Assembly (NCBI GenBank): GCA_964441595.1
Contig: CAYTXM010000001.1
Coordinates: 1 to 41,196 of the forward strand
Direction: 5' to 3'
Source: DAOVIY01 sp964441595
GTDB lineage: Bacteria > Patescibacteriota > Minisyncoccia > UBA6257
Length of the DNA stretch: 41,196 bases
In this document: positions 32,264 to 40,542 of the stretch, in pieces
How the letters are laid out: each line of letters begins with the position of its first letter
Position numbering within the stretch: the stretch's first letter is position 1
Notes under the pieces: generated by a model
What the model was told of the DNA's origin: nothing
What the model saw: the letters and a program-made list of their open reading frames with translations, nothing else
Database searches by the model: none
Program-made: the position numbers and the translations under genes

Positions 32264-32740
32264 ATGGATAAGAAGAAGTTTAATTCACCAAGTGGCAAGT
32301 TGTTTAGCTATGAGAAACTTGTGAAAGAGCTTCTTTTTTATATTAAGTCTGATTTTACAGAAAAATATAAAGTTGTGATTGGGACAGACTCTGCTAATCA
32401 CGGGACTACAGATTTTGTCAGCGCGGTAGTTGTTTATCGTGTTGGGCATGGAGGAAGATTTTTTTGGCGAAGAGTTAACCAAAAAAAGATTAATAGTTTA
32501 AGAGAAAGAATTTATCAAGAAGTAATGATCTCTTTGAAATTAGCCGAAGAAATTTTGTTTAATTTATCTCAAAATAAAGATATTGATTTTGATTTTGAAG
32601 TTCATGTAGATATTGGTTCTAAAGGGAAAACAAAGGAAATGCTTCAAGAAATAATTGGTATGGTTAGAGGCTCTGGATTCAATGTTAGAACCAAACCCGA
32701 ATCTTATGGAGCTTCTAAAGTGGCTGATAGGTATACCTAG
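32264..32740 (+). CDS. DUF458 (YkuK-like) RNase H-like protein
   Basis: The 158-residue protein has YKVVIGTDSANHGTTDFVSAVVVYR and FEVHVDIGSKGKTKEMLQEIIGMVRGSGFNVRTKPESYGASKVADRYT, the pattern of the DUF458 family typified by B. subtilis YkuK. The family is predicted to have an RNase H-like fold; its role is not known. It lies 8 nt after rpsR. Length is normal. Confidence 0.8.
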   Translation: MDKKKFNSPSGKLFSYEKLVKELLFYIKSDFTEKYKVVIGTDSANHGTTDFVSAVVVYRVGHGGRFFWRRVNQKKINSLRERIYQEVMISLKLAEEILFNLSQNKDIDFDFEVHVDIGSKGKTKEMLQEIIGMVRGSGFNVRTKPESYGASKVADRYT

Positions 32741-32769
32741 TCCCTTTCTTTTATGTTAAAATGTAAGCA

Positions 32770-34902
32770 ATGAGTAAAAAGAAAAAGAGAGGATTAAAAA
32801 TCAATTTTTTGGAAAATGGGAGGGGAATTTTTAGAAGAATAATTCCAGAATCGCCCTTAAATGTAGAAATCAAGAATAGTCTTTATGCGATTCTCTTTTT
32901 GTGTTTGACTTTGATTTTAATATTGAGTTCCTTAAATCTAGCTGGTCCTATAGGAAGAGGAGTATTTAAACTTTTTGATTATCTTTTAGGATGGGGATAT
33001 TTTATTTTGCCTATTCTTCTTTTATTAATATCGTTTGTTTTTTTCCGCTCTTTATCTGAAAAAATAAATCTTACCGGCTTTACATTTCAGGGCTGTTTTT
33101 TCATATTACTTTCAACTCTTTCTCTTCTTGAAATTTTTGCCAATGGTAAAGGCGGTGTAGTAGGCTCCATAGGAGCTTTGCTAAAAAATTATTTGGGGCT
33201 TTGGCCTACTTTAATTATATATATAGCTGTTTTAATCTCGGGATTTTTATTAGTTTTAAATATTCCTCTTAGATTTTCAAGGAAGGAGAAAGAAGAAGAG
33301 GAAGAGAAAGAAGAGGCAGAAATTTCTTCTTTTCCAGAATCAGTAGAAAAAGAAGTAGTCCCTAAATCAGAAGAAATAACCGAAGAGGTCTTTGATAAAC
33401 AACGCAAAGACAAAGAAGCTAAATCAGAAAAGAAAATGCGCGCTTTTATAATGTCAAAAAGTCATTATAAATTCCCGTCATCAGGATTATTAGAAACTGA
33501 AGGTATTCGTCCCCGCGTCGGTGATATTAGGGCCAATGCCAATATTATTAAAAGGACTCTTCAAAATTTTGGAATTGATGTAGAAATGGGAGAAGTGAAT
33601 GTGGGGCCAACAGTTACCCAATATACTTTTAAGCCGGCTGAGGGTGTAAAACTTTCCAGTATTACCGCGCTTCAAAATGATTTAGCTTTAGCTTTAGCTG
33701 CTCATCCATTACGAATAGAAGCCCCTATTCCCGGAAGATCATTGGTTGGAGTGGAAGTCCCGAATAAATCTATTTCATTAGTTCGTTTGGGGAGTTTGTT
33801 AAAAGAAAGTGATTTTCAAAAAACCGCTTCGTCATTATCTTTTGCGCTTGGCAGAAATGTAAAAGGTGAAGCATTATTGGCGGATTTGAGCAAAATGCCG
33901 CATCTTTTAATAGCTGGGTCCACAGGTTCGGGAAAGTCTGTATGTATTCATAGCATCCTCTCGTCCTTTCTTTTTAAAAATTCTCCAGAAACATTAAGGT
34001 TGATTTTAGTAGATCCCAAAAGAGTTGAACTTTCTCATTATAACGATATACCGCATCTTTTGACGCCAGTTATTACTGATTATAAAAAAGTGCTTCCAGC
34101 GCTTCGTTGGGCTACAAATGAAATGGAAAGAAGATATAATTTGCTTTCTGAATATAAAAGCCGCGATATTGAAGGATATAATTTAAAAGTATTAGCAAAG
34201 AAAGAAATGCCATTACCATATATCGTAATAATTATTGATGAATTAGCTGATTTAATGGCGCGCTATGGGCGTGACTTAGAGGGTTTAATAATTAAAATTG
34301 CGCAAATGGCTCGGGCCACAGGAATTCATCTTATTGTTTCCACGCAAAGACCGTCAGTAGAAGTAATTACCGGATTAATTAAAGCAAATATTACAGCGCG
34401 AATTGCCTTTCAGGTAGCTTCACAAGTAGATTCTCGGACCATTTTAGATATGGGTGGAGCAGAAAAACTCTTAGGCAGTGGAGATATGCTTTATCTTGCT
34501 CCTGATGTTTCCAAACCACGAAGAATTCAAAGCGCTTATGTTTCAGAAGAAGAAGTTAATAAATTAGTAACATTTATCGTTGAAGAGTCAGGGTTTGGAA
34601 AAGAAGAAAATGGTTTATCTGATGATTTGCAGGGATTTATGGAAGGATCGCCAGCTCCAGGAAACATTAGTTTTGAAGGATTAGACGAAGCAGAAGAAGA
34701 TGAATTGTATTCAGACGCTTATGATATAGTGGTACAGGCTGAAAAAGCGTCAGCTTCATTATTGCAAAGAAGATTACGTATTGGTTATGCAAGAGCAGCC
34801 AGGCTTTTAGATATTTTGGAAGAAAAGGGAGTGGTTGGGCCTGTTAATGGCGCTAAACCAAGAGAGGTATTTGTAAAGGCAAAGAAAGAAAATTATGAAT
34901 GA
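32770..34902 (+). CDS. ftsK: DNA translocase FtsK/SpoIIIE
   Basis: The 710-residue septal DNA pump resolves chromosomes during division. Four hydrophobic segments (about 38-60, 75-97, 110-130, 145-165) form the membrane part, and an acidic linker (about 172-215) follows. The motor has Walker A GSTGSGKS near 384 and Walker B IIIDELADLMA near 495. The gamma winged-helix domain (about 645-705, ASASLLQRRLRIGYARAARLLDILEEKGVV) reads KOPS-type sites. It overlaps the next gene by 8 nt. Confidence 0.96.
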   Translation: MSKKKKRGLKINFLENGRGIFRRIIPESPLNVEIKNSLYAILFLCLTLILILSSLNLAGPIGRGVFKLFDYLLGWGYFILPILLLLISFVFFRSLSEKINLTGFTFQGCFFILLSTLSLLEIFANGKGGVVGSIGALLKNYLGLWPTLIIYIAVLISGFLLVLNIPLRFSRKEKEEEEEKEEAEISSFPESVEKEVVPKSEEITEEVFDKQRKDKEAKSEKKMRAFIMSKSHYKFPSSGLLETEGIRPRVGDIRANANIIKRTLQNFGIDVEMGEVNVGPTVTQYTFKPAEGVKLSSITALQNDLALALAAHPLRIEAPIPGRSLVGVEVPNKSISLVRLGSLLKESDFQKTASSLSFALGRNVKGEALLADLSKMPHLLIAGSTGSGKSVCIHSILSSFLFKNSPETLRLILVDPKRVELSHYNDIPHLLTPVITDYKKVLPALRWATNEMERRYNLLSEYKSRDIEGYNLKVLAKKEMPLPYIVIIIDELADLMARYGRDLEGLIIKIAQMARATGIHLIVSTQRPSVEVITGLIKANITARIAFQVASQVDSRTILDMGGAEKLLGSGDMLYLAPDVSKPRRIQSAYVSEEEVNKLVTFIVEESGFGKEENGLSDDLQGFMEGSPAPGNISFEGLDEAEEDELYSDAYDIVVQAEKASASLLQRRLRIGYARAARLLDILEEKGVVGPVNGAKPREVFVKAKKENYE

Positions 34903-35569
34903 TAATAATAAACAAAGCTTATTGTGCGGCGCTTTTTTAAAAAAAATGCGTCAGGAAAAAGGATGGTCTTTAGAAAAAGTTTCTGAAGAAACAAAGATTT
35001 TATTATCCATACTTAAAGATTTAGAGGATGATAAATATGAGAATTTACCACCACCTGTTTACTTAAAAGGCATGATAAAACAATATGCTAATTTTTTGAA
35101 ATTAGATAAGCAAAAAGTTCTTGGGCTTTATCAAAAAAGTAATGGGAGAAATTTATCTTCTGGCAGATATGACTTACTCCCTAAAAATAGATTTTTAACT
35201 TATCAATCAAAACTTACTTCTTTTTTTAAAAATATTTGTCCAAAAATATTAAAATATCTTTTTTTTGGGTTTGTTTTGTTTTATTTTATCTATGAAGCTA
35301 GTTTTTTTATCCTTCCCGCTAAGATTATTCTTTATTCACCAGACCGTGATTTTACCACAAATCAAGCGGAACTGGTGATTTCCGGAAAAGTAATTCGTGG
35401 GAAAAGATTTTTCATTAAAGATCAAGAGATTTCTTTTGAAGGAGATAGTTTATTTAATGAAAGAATTATTCTTTCGCCAGGCACTAATAATATTCAATTT
35501 AGGGCAGTAAATATTTTAGGATACGAGACTGTTTTAGTTCGACAAATAATTTATACTGTCATTGAATAA
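34895..35569 (+). CDS. RodZ-like helix-turn-helix membrane protein
   Basis: The 224-residue protein has an N-terminal Xre-type HTH (about 8-75: LKKMRQEKGWSLEKVSEETKI, LPPPVYLKGMIKQYANFL) of the HTH_25 type found in RodZ, one membrane helix at about 122-142, and a C-terminal beta-rich extracytoplasmic domain (ILYSPDRDFTTNQAELVISGKV...). RodZ links MreB to the membrane; no MreB gene is in this window. The 8-nt overlap with ftsK implies coupled translation. Confidence 0.82.
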   Translation: MNDNNKQSLLCGAFLKKMRQEKGWSLEKVSEETKILLSILKDLEDDKYENLPPPVYLKGMIKQYANFLKLDKQKVLGLYQKSNGRNLSSGRYDLLPKNRFLTYQSKLTSFFKNICPKILKYLFFGFVLFYFIYEASFFILPAKIILYSPDRDFTTNQAELVISGKVIRGKRFFIKDQEISFEGDSLFNERIILSPGTNNIQFRAVNILGYETVLVRQIIYTVIE

Positions 35570-35580
35570 TTAAATTTGGG

Positions 35581-35609
35581 TTGCGATATTTTTTTAAAAC
35601 TGTTAATAT
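35581..35609 (+). promoter_or_regulatory. Probable recA promoter
   Basis: TTGCGA (35581-35586), 17 bp, TAATAT (35604-35609). A palindromic repeat and a 27-codon frame (35627-35710) lie between it and recA. Confidence 0.5.
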
Positions 35610-35644
35610 AGATTATAATAATTAAAATGGCAACATTTAAATTT

Positions 35645-35674
35645 CAAGGTTCTGCGAACAGAGTGAGCAGGTTC
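35645..35674. repeat. Palindromic repeat in the recA leader
   Basis: The 30-bp element has a GTTCTGC...GCAGGTTC structure and matches 30601-30630 on the opposite strand at 27 of 30 positions. It includes GTTC-TGC-GAAC. Confidence 0.6.
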
Positions 35675-35694
35675 TTTAAATACGGTTCTAATTT

Positions 35695-36717
35695 ATGGTT
35701 AAATCTTTAAACAAAGAGAAAAAAGGTGAATCTAGCCCCTCTAAAAAAGAAGGAGATGCTTTGGATCAAATAATGAATGATCTCCAAGAAAGATTTGGTG
35801 AAGGCACGATAATGAGGTTAGGCGGGATTAGGAAAGTTGATGTAGATATTATCCCTACAGGCTCTCCGTCATTAAATTTGGCTTTGGGAGTAGGTGGTAT
35901 TCCACGAGGAAGAATTATTGAGATCTATGGTGCTGAATCTTCTGGAAAAACCACTTTGGTTCTTCATATTGTCGCTGAAATTCAAAAAAAGGGAGGAAAA
36001 GCGGCTTTTGTTGATTCAGAACATGCTCTTGATCCAGAATATGCTAGTAAAATTGGTGTAAAAACAAAAGAATTATTAATATCTCAACCTGATAATGGAG
36101 AACAAGCATTGGATATAGTAGAAGCTTTAGTTCGTTCAGGGGCGATAGATTTAATTATTGTTGATTCAGTGGCGGCATTAACCCCAAAAGCTGAAATAGA
36201 AGGGGAAATGGGTGACCAGCAAATTGGATTACAAGCTCGATTAATGAGCAGAGCTTTGAGAAAATTAGCCGCAATAGCGCATAAAACAAATACGGCAATT
36301 ATTTTTACCAATCAAACAAGAATGCAAATTGGAATGATGATGTTTGGCAATCCCGTTACTACTCCCGGAGGAAAAGCATTGAAGTTTTATTCCTCAGTCA
36401 GAATAGAATTAAAAAGAAGAGCTCAAATCAAAAAAGGAGATGAAATAATAGGCTCACGCATAAAAGCAAAGGTGGTAAAAAATAAAGTGGCCGCGCCTTT
36501 CAGGGAAACAGAATTTGATATTCTTTATAATGAAGGCATCTCTTATAGCGGCGATTTATTAAATATGGGAATTAAAGAAAGTGTTGTTACAAAAAGAGGA
36601 ATAACTTACTTTTTTGATCAGATAAAATTGGGAGCAGGATTTGAAGCAGCAAGAACCTTTTTAAAAGAAAATCCCAAGGTTGCAAAAGAACTATTGAAAC
36701 AAATTACAAAAAAATAG
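35695..36717 (+). CDS. recA: Recombinase RecA
   Basis: The 340-residue DNA strand-exchange protein has Walker A GAESSGKTT near residue 82, LIIVDSVAALTPKAEIEGEMGD, the L2 region TNQTRMQIGMMMFGNPVTTPGGKALKFYSSVR, and KNKVAAPFRETEFDI, all conserved. A short Lys/Ser/Glu-rich stretch precedes the core. The start at ATG 35695 is the only ATG upstream of the core; no SD. No clear LexA box is seen. Confidence 0.97.
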   Translation: MVKSLNKEKKGESSPSKKEGDALDQIMNDLQERFGEGTIMRLGGIRKVDVDIIPTGSPSLNLALGVGGIPRGRIIEIYGAESSGKTTLVLHIVAEIQKKGGKAAFVDSEHALDPEYASKIGVKTKELLISQPDNGEQALDIVEALVRSGAIDLIIVDSVAALTPKAEIEGEMGDQQIGLQARLMSRALRKLAAIAHKTNTAIIFTNQTRMQIGMMMFGNPVTTPGGKALKFYSSVRIELKRRAQIKKGDEIIGSRIKAKVVKNKVAAPFRETEFDILYNEGISYSGDLLNMGIKESVVTKRGITYFFDQIKLGAGFEAARTFLKENPKVAKELLKQITKK

Positions 36718-36721
36718 ATTT

Positions 36722-37201
36722 ATGGAACAAAAAAATAATAATTATGAATTATCTTTTTGGTTTTCGTCTCAGTTGGAAGAGAAAGCAATTGAGCAAAAAT
36801 TTGATAATTTATTGAAACAACTAGAAAAATCAGGTGCTTCGATAATTTTCAGTCAGTCGCCTCAATTAAAACAATTGGCTTATCCTATCAAAAAAGAAAG
36901 GAATGCTTATTTTGGGTATATTCAATTTGGATTTTCTAAAGATTCTTTAGCTCATCTGGAAGAAGAACTTAAATTGAACAATGATATCATCCGTTTTATG
37001 ATTTTAAATATGAAACCTAAAGAAGAACAAAAAGCTCCACGTCCTGCCTTTAGAAAATCTGCTTTTAAGGGAGAAAGAAAAGAAAAAAAAGTGAAAGAGC
37101 ACTCGGCCGCTAAATCTATAGAAGGCAAGGAAGAAAAAGTCATTAGTCTCGAAGAATTAGATAAAAAACTTAGCGAAATTCTTAAAGAAGAAAAAAAATA
37201 G
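36722..37201 (+). CDS. rpsF: 30S ribosomal protein S6 with charged C-terminal tail
   Basis: The first about 100 residues fit bS6 (YELSFWFSSQLEEKAIEQKFDNLLKQLEKSGASII, LAYPIKKERNAYFGYIQF, NNDIIRFMIL). The last about 55 residues are basic and then mixed charged (KPKEEQKAPRPAFRKS...), longer than usual. It lies 4 bp after recA and about 40 bp before ssb, the classic rpsF-ssb pair without rpsR. Confidence 0.9.
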   Translation: MEQKNNNYELSFWFSSQLEEKAIEQKFDNLLKQLEKSGASIIFSQSPQLKQLAYPIKKERNAYFGYIQFGFSKDSLAHLEEELKLNNDIIRFMILNMKPKEEQKAPRPAFRKSAFKGERKEKKVKEHSAAKSIEGKEEKVISLEELDKKLSEILKEEKK

Positions 37202-37243
37202 AGGGTCAGAACGGTGGGAAGAAACTTTAACCACAATAAAATC

Positions 37244-37687
37244 ATGAATTTAAACAAAATATTCATTATAGGTAATCTTACTAGGGATGTGACACTTCAC
37301 AACACGCCTTCCGGTAAATCAGTTGCTAATTTTGGAGTAGCTACTAATAGAATGTGGGTAAATGCAAATGGGGAAAAACAACAGGAAGTGGAATTTCATA
37401 ATGTGGTAGTCTGGGGGAAAATGGCAGAGTTATGTAATCAGTACCTTGCTAAAGGCCGCTTAGTATTTGTAGAAGGAAGAATTAGGTCAAGGAGTTGGGT
37501 TGATGCAAATGAACAAAAAAGGACAACAACTGAAATTATTTCTGAAAATATTAGTTTTGGCCCTCGAAAGATGCAAGAAGGTGAAGAATTAAAAATGCCG
37601 CCAGAAAAGGCGGATTCAAAGACGAAAGACCTTCCTGTCTTAGAGGAAGATTCAGAAGAAGTTATTCCTGATGATATTCCTTTTTAA
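37244..37687 (+). CDS. ssb: Single-stranded DNA-binding protein
   Basis: The 147-residue protein from ATG 37244, which gives the family start MNLNKIFIIGNLTRD; an in-frame GTG at 37214 would add ten residues. The OB fold is complete (VANFGVATNRMWVNANGEKQQEVEFHNVVVWGKMAE, KGRLVFVEGRIRSRSW), and the acidic tail ends DDIPF, the partner-binding tip. Its last 26 bp overlap the convergent prfA gene. Confidence 0.95.
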   Translation: MNLNKIFIIGNLTRDVTLHNTPSGKSVANFGVATNRMWVNANGEKQQEVEFHNVVVWGKMAELCNQYLAKGRLVFVEGRIRSRSWVDANEQKRTTTEIISENISFGPRKMQEGEELKMPPEKADSKTKDLPVLEEDSEEVIPDDIPF

Positions 37688-38708
37688 TATCTTTAATTAT
37701 TTCATCTAAGTTTCCACCGAGAATTTGTTCGATATTATGCCATGATTTTTTAATACGATGGTCAGTAATACGATCTTGTGGAAAATTATAAGTTCTAATT
37801 TTTTCTGATCTCTCGGCGCGACCTATTTGGTCGCGTCTTTCTTTTTCTTCTTTTCCAGTCACTTCCTCTTGCGTTTTAATAAGAACCTTATTTTTTAGAA
37901 GCTCTAGTGCTTTTTCTCTATTTCCCTTTTGTTTTCTTCCGCTTTGGCACACGACTGTTAATCCTGTAGGTTTATGGACAAGACGCACTGCCGACTCTAC
38001 TTTTTGGACATTTTGTCCTCCTGGTCCTGAAGAGCGGAAAAATGTTTCTTCTAAATCTTCTGTTTTAATTTCTATTTCCACATTTTTTATTTGAGGAAGA
38101 ATTGCTACTGTTGCTGTAGAAGTGTGAATACGTCCGGATTTTTCAGTAGCTGGTATTCTTTGAACCCGATGCACACCAGCTTCGTATTGTAAGTCATTAA
38201 AAGCTTCTTTATCATTTATTTCCATTGCCCCTTCTTTTAAGCCATCTAACGCTGTTTTATTCATATTAATAATTTTAACTGGCCACCCTTTGATTTCAGC
38301 GTATCGGTTATACATTCGGAATAAATCATGCGCGAATAATGCTGCTTCTCCGCCTCCAGTTCCAGCTCTAATTTCTACTATAATGCCTTTAATTTTAGAC
38401 GCTCCGTTATCTTCTTCTATCTTTTTTGCTTTTTCTGCTAAAATTTTTTCTTTTATTTCTTTATTCTTTTTTAAATCTTCTTCTGCCAGAGATAAAAGTT
38501 CATCGTCAGTTGCTTCGGCTAAAATTTCTTCAGCTTCCTTAATCTTTTTTTCTGTTTTTGTTAGTGTTTTAAGAAAATTTATTTCTCCTTCAATTTTTTT
38601 TAGTTGGCGAGACGCTTTTTCAAAATTCTTTTTATTTGAAAGAAACTCAGGGTTGCTGAGTTTCTTAAAAAGATCTTCTTTTTCTTTTTCTAATTTTTCC
38701 AGTTCCAT
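37662..38708 (-). CDS. prfA: Peptide chain release factor 1
   Basis: The 348-residue protein ends translation at UAA and UAG. The GGQ motif appears in SSGPGGQNVQKVESAVR near residue 230. The stop-codon-reading PxT element is seen in HRVQRIPATEKSGRIHTST, typical of RF1 rather than RF2 (SPF). Length is ordinary. It lies about 20 bp downstream of rpmE on the same strand, a common rpmE-prfA order, and overlaps ssb tail to tail. RF2, needed for the TGA stops used here, is not in the window. Confidence 0.95.
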   Translation of the reverse strand: MELEKLEKEKEDLFKKLSNPEFLSNKKNFEKASRQLKKIEGEINFLKTLTKTEKKIKEAEEILAEATDDELLSLAEEDLKKNKEIKEKILAEKAKKIEEDNGASKIKGIIVEIRAGTGGGEAALFAHDLFRMYNRYAEIKGWPVKIINMNKTALDGLKEGAMEINDKEAFNDLQYEAGVHRVQRIPATEKSGRIHTSTATVAILPQIKNVEIEIKTEDLEETFFRSSGPGGQNVQKVESAVRLVHKPTGLTVVCQSGRKQKGNREKALELLKNKVLIKTQEEVTGKEEKERRDQIGRAERSEKIRTYNFPQDRITDHRIKKSWHNIEQILGGNLDEIIKDIKKEYHQE

Positions 38709-38728
38709 TTATTTTTTGTTTTTGTCAC

Positions 38729-39013
38729 CTAGAGGGTTTTTGTCTTTTTATTTGTTTTTTTCCTTCTTTTTCCAGCTTTATTTAGAATAGGTTTTTTACT
38801 TTTGATTCCTTTTGTTTTCTCAAGTCGATTTTTAAATTTTTGAACACGACCAGCAGTATCTACTAATTTTTTCTGTCCAGTATAAAAAGGATGGCAGCGT
38901 GAGCAAATTTCAATTTCTGCTTTATCAACGGTAGAGCCAACATCAAATTTAGCCCCGCAAGCGCAGGTTACAATTGCTTTTGTATTGTATTTTGGATGTA
39001 CGTCTTTTTTCAT
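38729..39013 (-). CDS. rpmE: 50S ribosomal protein L31 with basic C-terminal extension
   Basis: Residues 1-about 65 match bL31 (MKKDVHPKYNTKAIVTCACGAKFDVGST, EICSRCHPFYTGQKKLVDTAGRV), with C-x-C and C-x2-C as the zinc-binding form. About 25 extra Lys/Arg-rich residues follow (KKPILNKAGKRRKKTNKKTK). It starts at ATG 39013 and heads the rpmE-prfA pair. Confidence 0.93.
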   Translation of the reverse strand: MKKDVHPKYNTKAIVTCACGAKFDVGSTVDKAEIEICSRCHPFYTGQKKLVDTAGRVQKFKNRLEKTKGIKSKKPILNKAGKRRKKTNKKTKTL

Positions 39014-39079
39014 AATTTTCTATAGTAGGAAAATTGTAGCAAAAAAAACTTAAAAAAGCAATAAAAACATAGGAGAAGC

Positions 39080-39109
39080 TTGACTTTAGTTTGTATAATG
39101 TGATAATAT
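39080..39109 (+). promoter_or_regulatory. Promoter of a short orphan transcript
   Basis: TTGACT (39080-39085), 18 bp, TAATAT (39104-39109). Other TATAAT strings overlap (39094-39099 and 39107-39112), so the exact -10 is not certain. Confidence 0.5.
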
Positions 39110-39115
39110 AATAAA

Positions 39116-39178
39116 TGTTCTCACATTTGAGGAAAGGTCCCACTGCAACACTACGGCTGAAAAGCCGTAGTGTTTTTT
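39116..39178 (+). ncRNA. Candidate small RNA or attenuated leader upstream of rpsB
   Basis: About 62 nt between a promoter and a very strong terminator. The 5' hairpin is TTCTCA (39118-39123), loop CATT, TGAGGA (39128-39133). A 13-nt linker (39134-39146) leads to the terminator. A 21-codon frame could begin at ATG 39115 and end at the TAA just after the terminator, but no SD precedes it. Either a free small RNA or a leader whose termination controls rpsB. Not matched to a known family by eye. Confidence 0.55.
39147..39178 (+). terminator. Strong intrinsic terminator
   Basis: AACACTACGGCT (39147-39158), loop GAAA, AGCCGTAGTGTT (39163-39174): perfect 12-bp stem, GAAA tetraloop, six T's. Confidence 0.9.
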
Positions 39179-39186
39179 AAAACTTC

Positions 39187-39215
39187 TTGATTCTTGCTAT
39201 CTTTTATGGTAAATT
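39187..39215 (+). promoter_or_regulatory. Probable rpsB promoter
   Basis: TTGATT (39187-39192), 17 bp, TAAATT (39210-39215), about 10 nt from start site to ATG; SD-less short leader as for rpsP. Confidence 0.5.
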
Positions 39216-39231
39216 AGAAAAACACAATAAT

Positions 39232-39933
39232 ATGGAAGAAGAAAAACAACAATTAACTGAAGGAGTTGAGATGGAAAAAGTGGGATTGCATTATGGCCAT
39301 AAAAAGACCTATAATCATCCACAAGCTGGATATTTTACTCTTAAATCCAATACAGAGTTATCTTTTATTGATTTAGACGAGACAGTAAAGGCATTAGAGG
39401 CGGCTTTGGGTTTTATTAAGAAAATAATTAAAAAAAGTGGTACAATTCTTTTTGTTGGAGCTATACCAGGGGCAAAAAATGGAATTGAGGAATTAGCAAA
39501 AAAACATGACTTTCCTTATGTTACTAACCGTTGGTTAGGTGGAACTTTAACGAATTTTAAAACATTAAATGACAGGATTAAATACTTGAAAGAATTGGAA
39601 GAAAAAAAGAAATCAGGTGAATGGCAAAAATATACTAAGCATGAGAGAAAAAATTTAGAGGATGAGATGAATAAATTAGAAGCAAAATTTGTTGGTTTAA
39701 AAAATACATCCAAGTTGCCTGACGCTTTATTTGTTGTAGATCCTAAAATTCATGATACTGCGGTGAAAGAAGCACGTATAATAAAGATCCCGATTGTGGC
39801 AATATTAGACACTGATGATGATCCAACTTCTATCAATTATCCAATTCCTGCTAATGATAGCGCAAAATCTTCTATTGATTATATTTTGAATAAAGTAGAC
39901 CAAGCCATAGACCAGGCGAAGAAAGATAATTAA
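39232..39933 (+). CDS. rpsB: 30S ribosomal protein S2
   Basis: The 233-residue uS2 from ATG 39232; the frame is open from 39187, but that would place the start inside the promoter. VGLHYGHKKTYNHPQAGYF, ILFVGAIPGAKNGIEELAKKHDFPYVTNRWLGGTLTNF, LPDALFVVDPKIHDTAVKEA and IPIVAILDTDDDPTSINYPIPANDSAKSSIDYI are all standard. It is followed by tsf 23 bp later, the usual rpsB-tsf pair. Confidence 0.95.
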   Translation: MEEEKQQLTEGVEMEKVGLHYGHKKTYNHPQAGYFTLKSNTELSFIDLDETVKALEAALGFIKKIIKKSGTILFVGAIPGAKNGIEELAKKHDFPYVTNRWLGGTLTNFKTLNDRIKYLKELEEKKKSGEWQKYTKHERKNLEDEMNKLEAKFVGLKNTSKLPDALFVVDPKIHDTAVKEARIIKIPIVAILDTDDDPTSINYPIPANDSAKSSIDYILNKVDQAIDQAKKDN

Positions 39934-39956
39934 CAAATAACATATAACAAATAACG

Positions 39957-40541
39957 ATGGTATCAATTGATGATGTTCAAAAATTAAGAAAACAAACATT
40001 TGCTCCTGCAATAGATTGTAAAAAAGCCCTGGAAGAAACAAAGGGGGACATTACTAAAGCGAGTGAGATATTAAGGAAAAAAGGGCAATTACGGGCTGAG
40101 AAAAAGCAGGATAATAATACAAAAGCTGGGGTAATTGAAGCATATATTCATGCGAATAATCAATTTGGCGCTTTAGTAGAGTTGCGTTGCGAAACTAGTT
40201 TTGTGGCCAATAACCCTGATTTTAAAAAACTGGCTTACGATTTAGCAATGCACATAACAGCTTTAGATCCACAATATGCTTCCTCTGAAGAAATTCCAAA
40301 AGAAATAATTGAAGAGAAGAAGAAAGAATATATTAAAGAATTTAAAAAAAGCAATAAACCACCGGAAATCATAAAAAAGATAATTGATGGTAAGTTTGAG
40401 AAGGAGTTTCAAGAAGTTTGCTTAAATAAACAGATTTTTATCAAAGACGAAACTAAAAATATTGATCAGCTAATTCAGGAAGCTGTCGCCAAATTTGGCG
40501 AGAATATAGAAGTTAGTCGTTTTATTCGTTTTAAAATTTAA
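39957..40541 (+). CDS. tsf: Elongation factor Ts
   Basis: The 194-residue nucleotide exchange factor for EF-Tu has an N-terminal UBA-like domain (VQKLRKQTFAPAIDCKKALEETKGDITKASEILRKKG) and the conserved VELRCETSFVANNPDFKKLAYDLAMHI (usual CETDFVA; Asp to Ser here), plus one core domain. At 194 residues it is the short form with a single dimerisation subdomain, as in several bacteria. It ends 1 nt before the next gene. Confidence 0.94.
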   Translation: MVSIDDVQKLRKQTFAPAIDCKKALEETKGDITKASEILRKKGQLRAEKKQDNNTKAGVIEAYIHANNQFGALVELRCETSFVANNPDFKKLAYDLAMHITALDPQYASSEEIPKEIIEEKKKEYIKEFKKSNKPPEIIKKIIDGKFEKEFQEVCLNKQIFIKDETKNIDQLIQEAVAKFGENIEVSRFIRFKI

Positions 40542-40542
40542 T

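Noticed and set aside
35648..35674. GTTC/GAAC strings before recA as an SOS (LexA) box
   Set aside because: They belong to the repeat also found inside the 30.6-kb gene, and the spacing (GTTC-TGC-GAAC) does not fit a known LexA box.
39128..39142. GAGGAAAGGTCC resembles the RNase P RNA conserved segment
   Set aside because: The transcript is only about 62 nt, has no room for the RNase P core, and lacks the partner segments.
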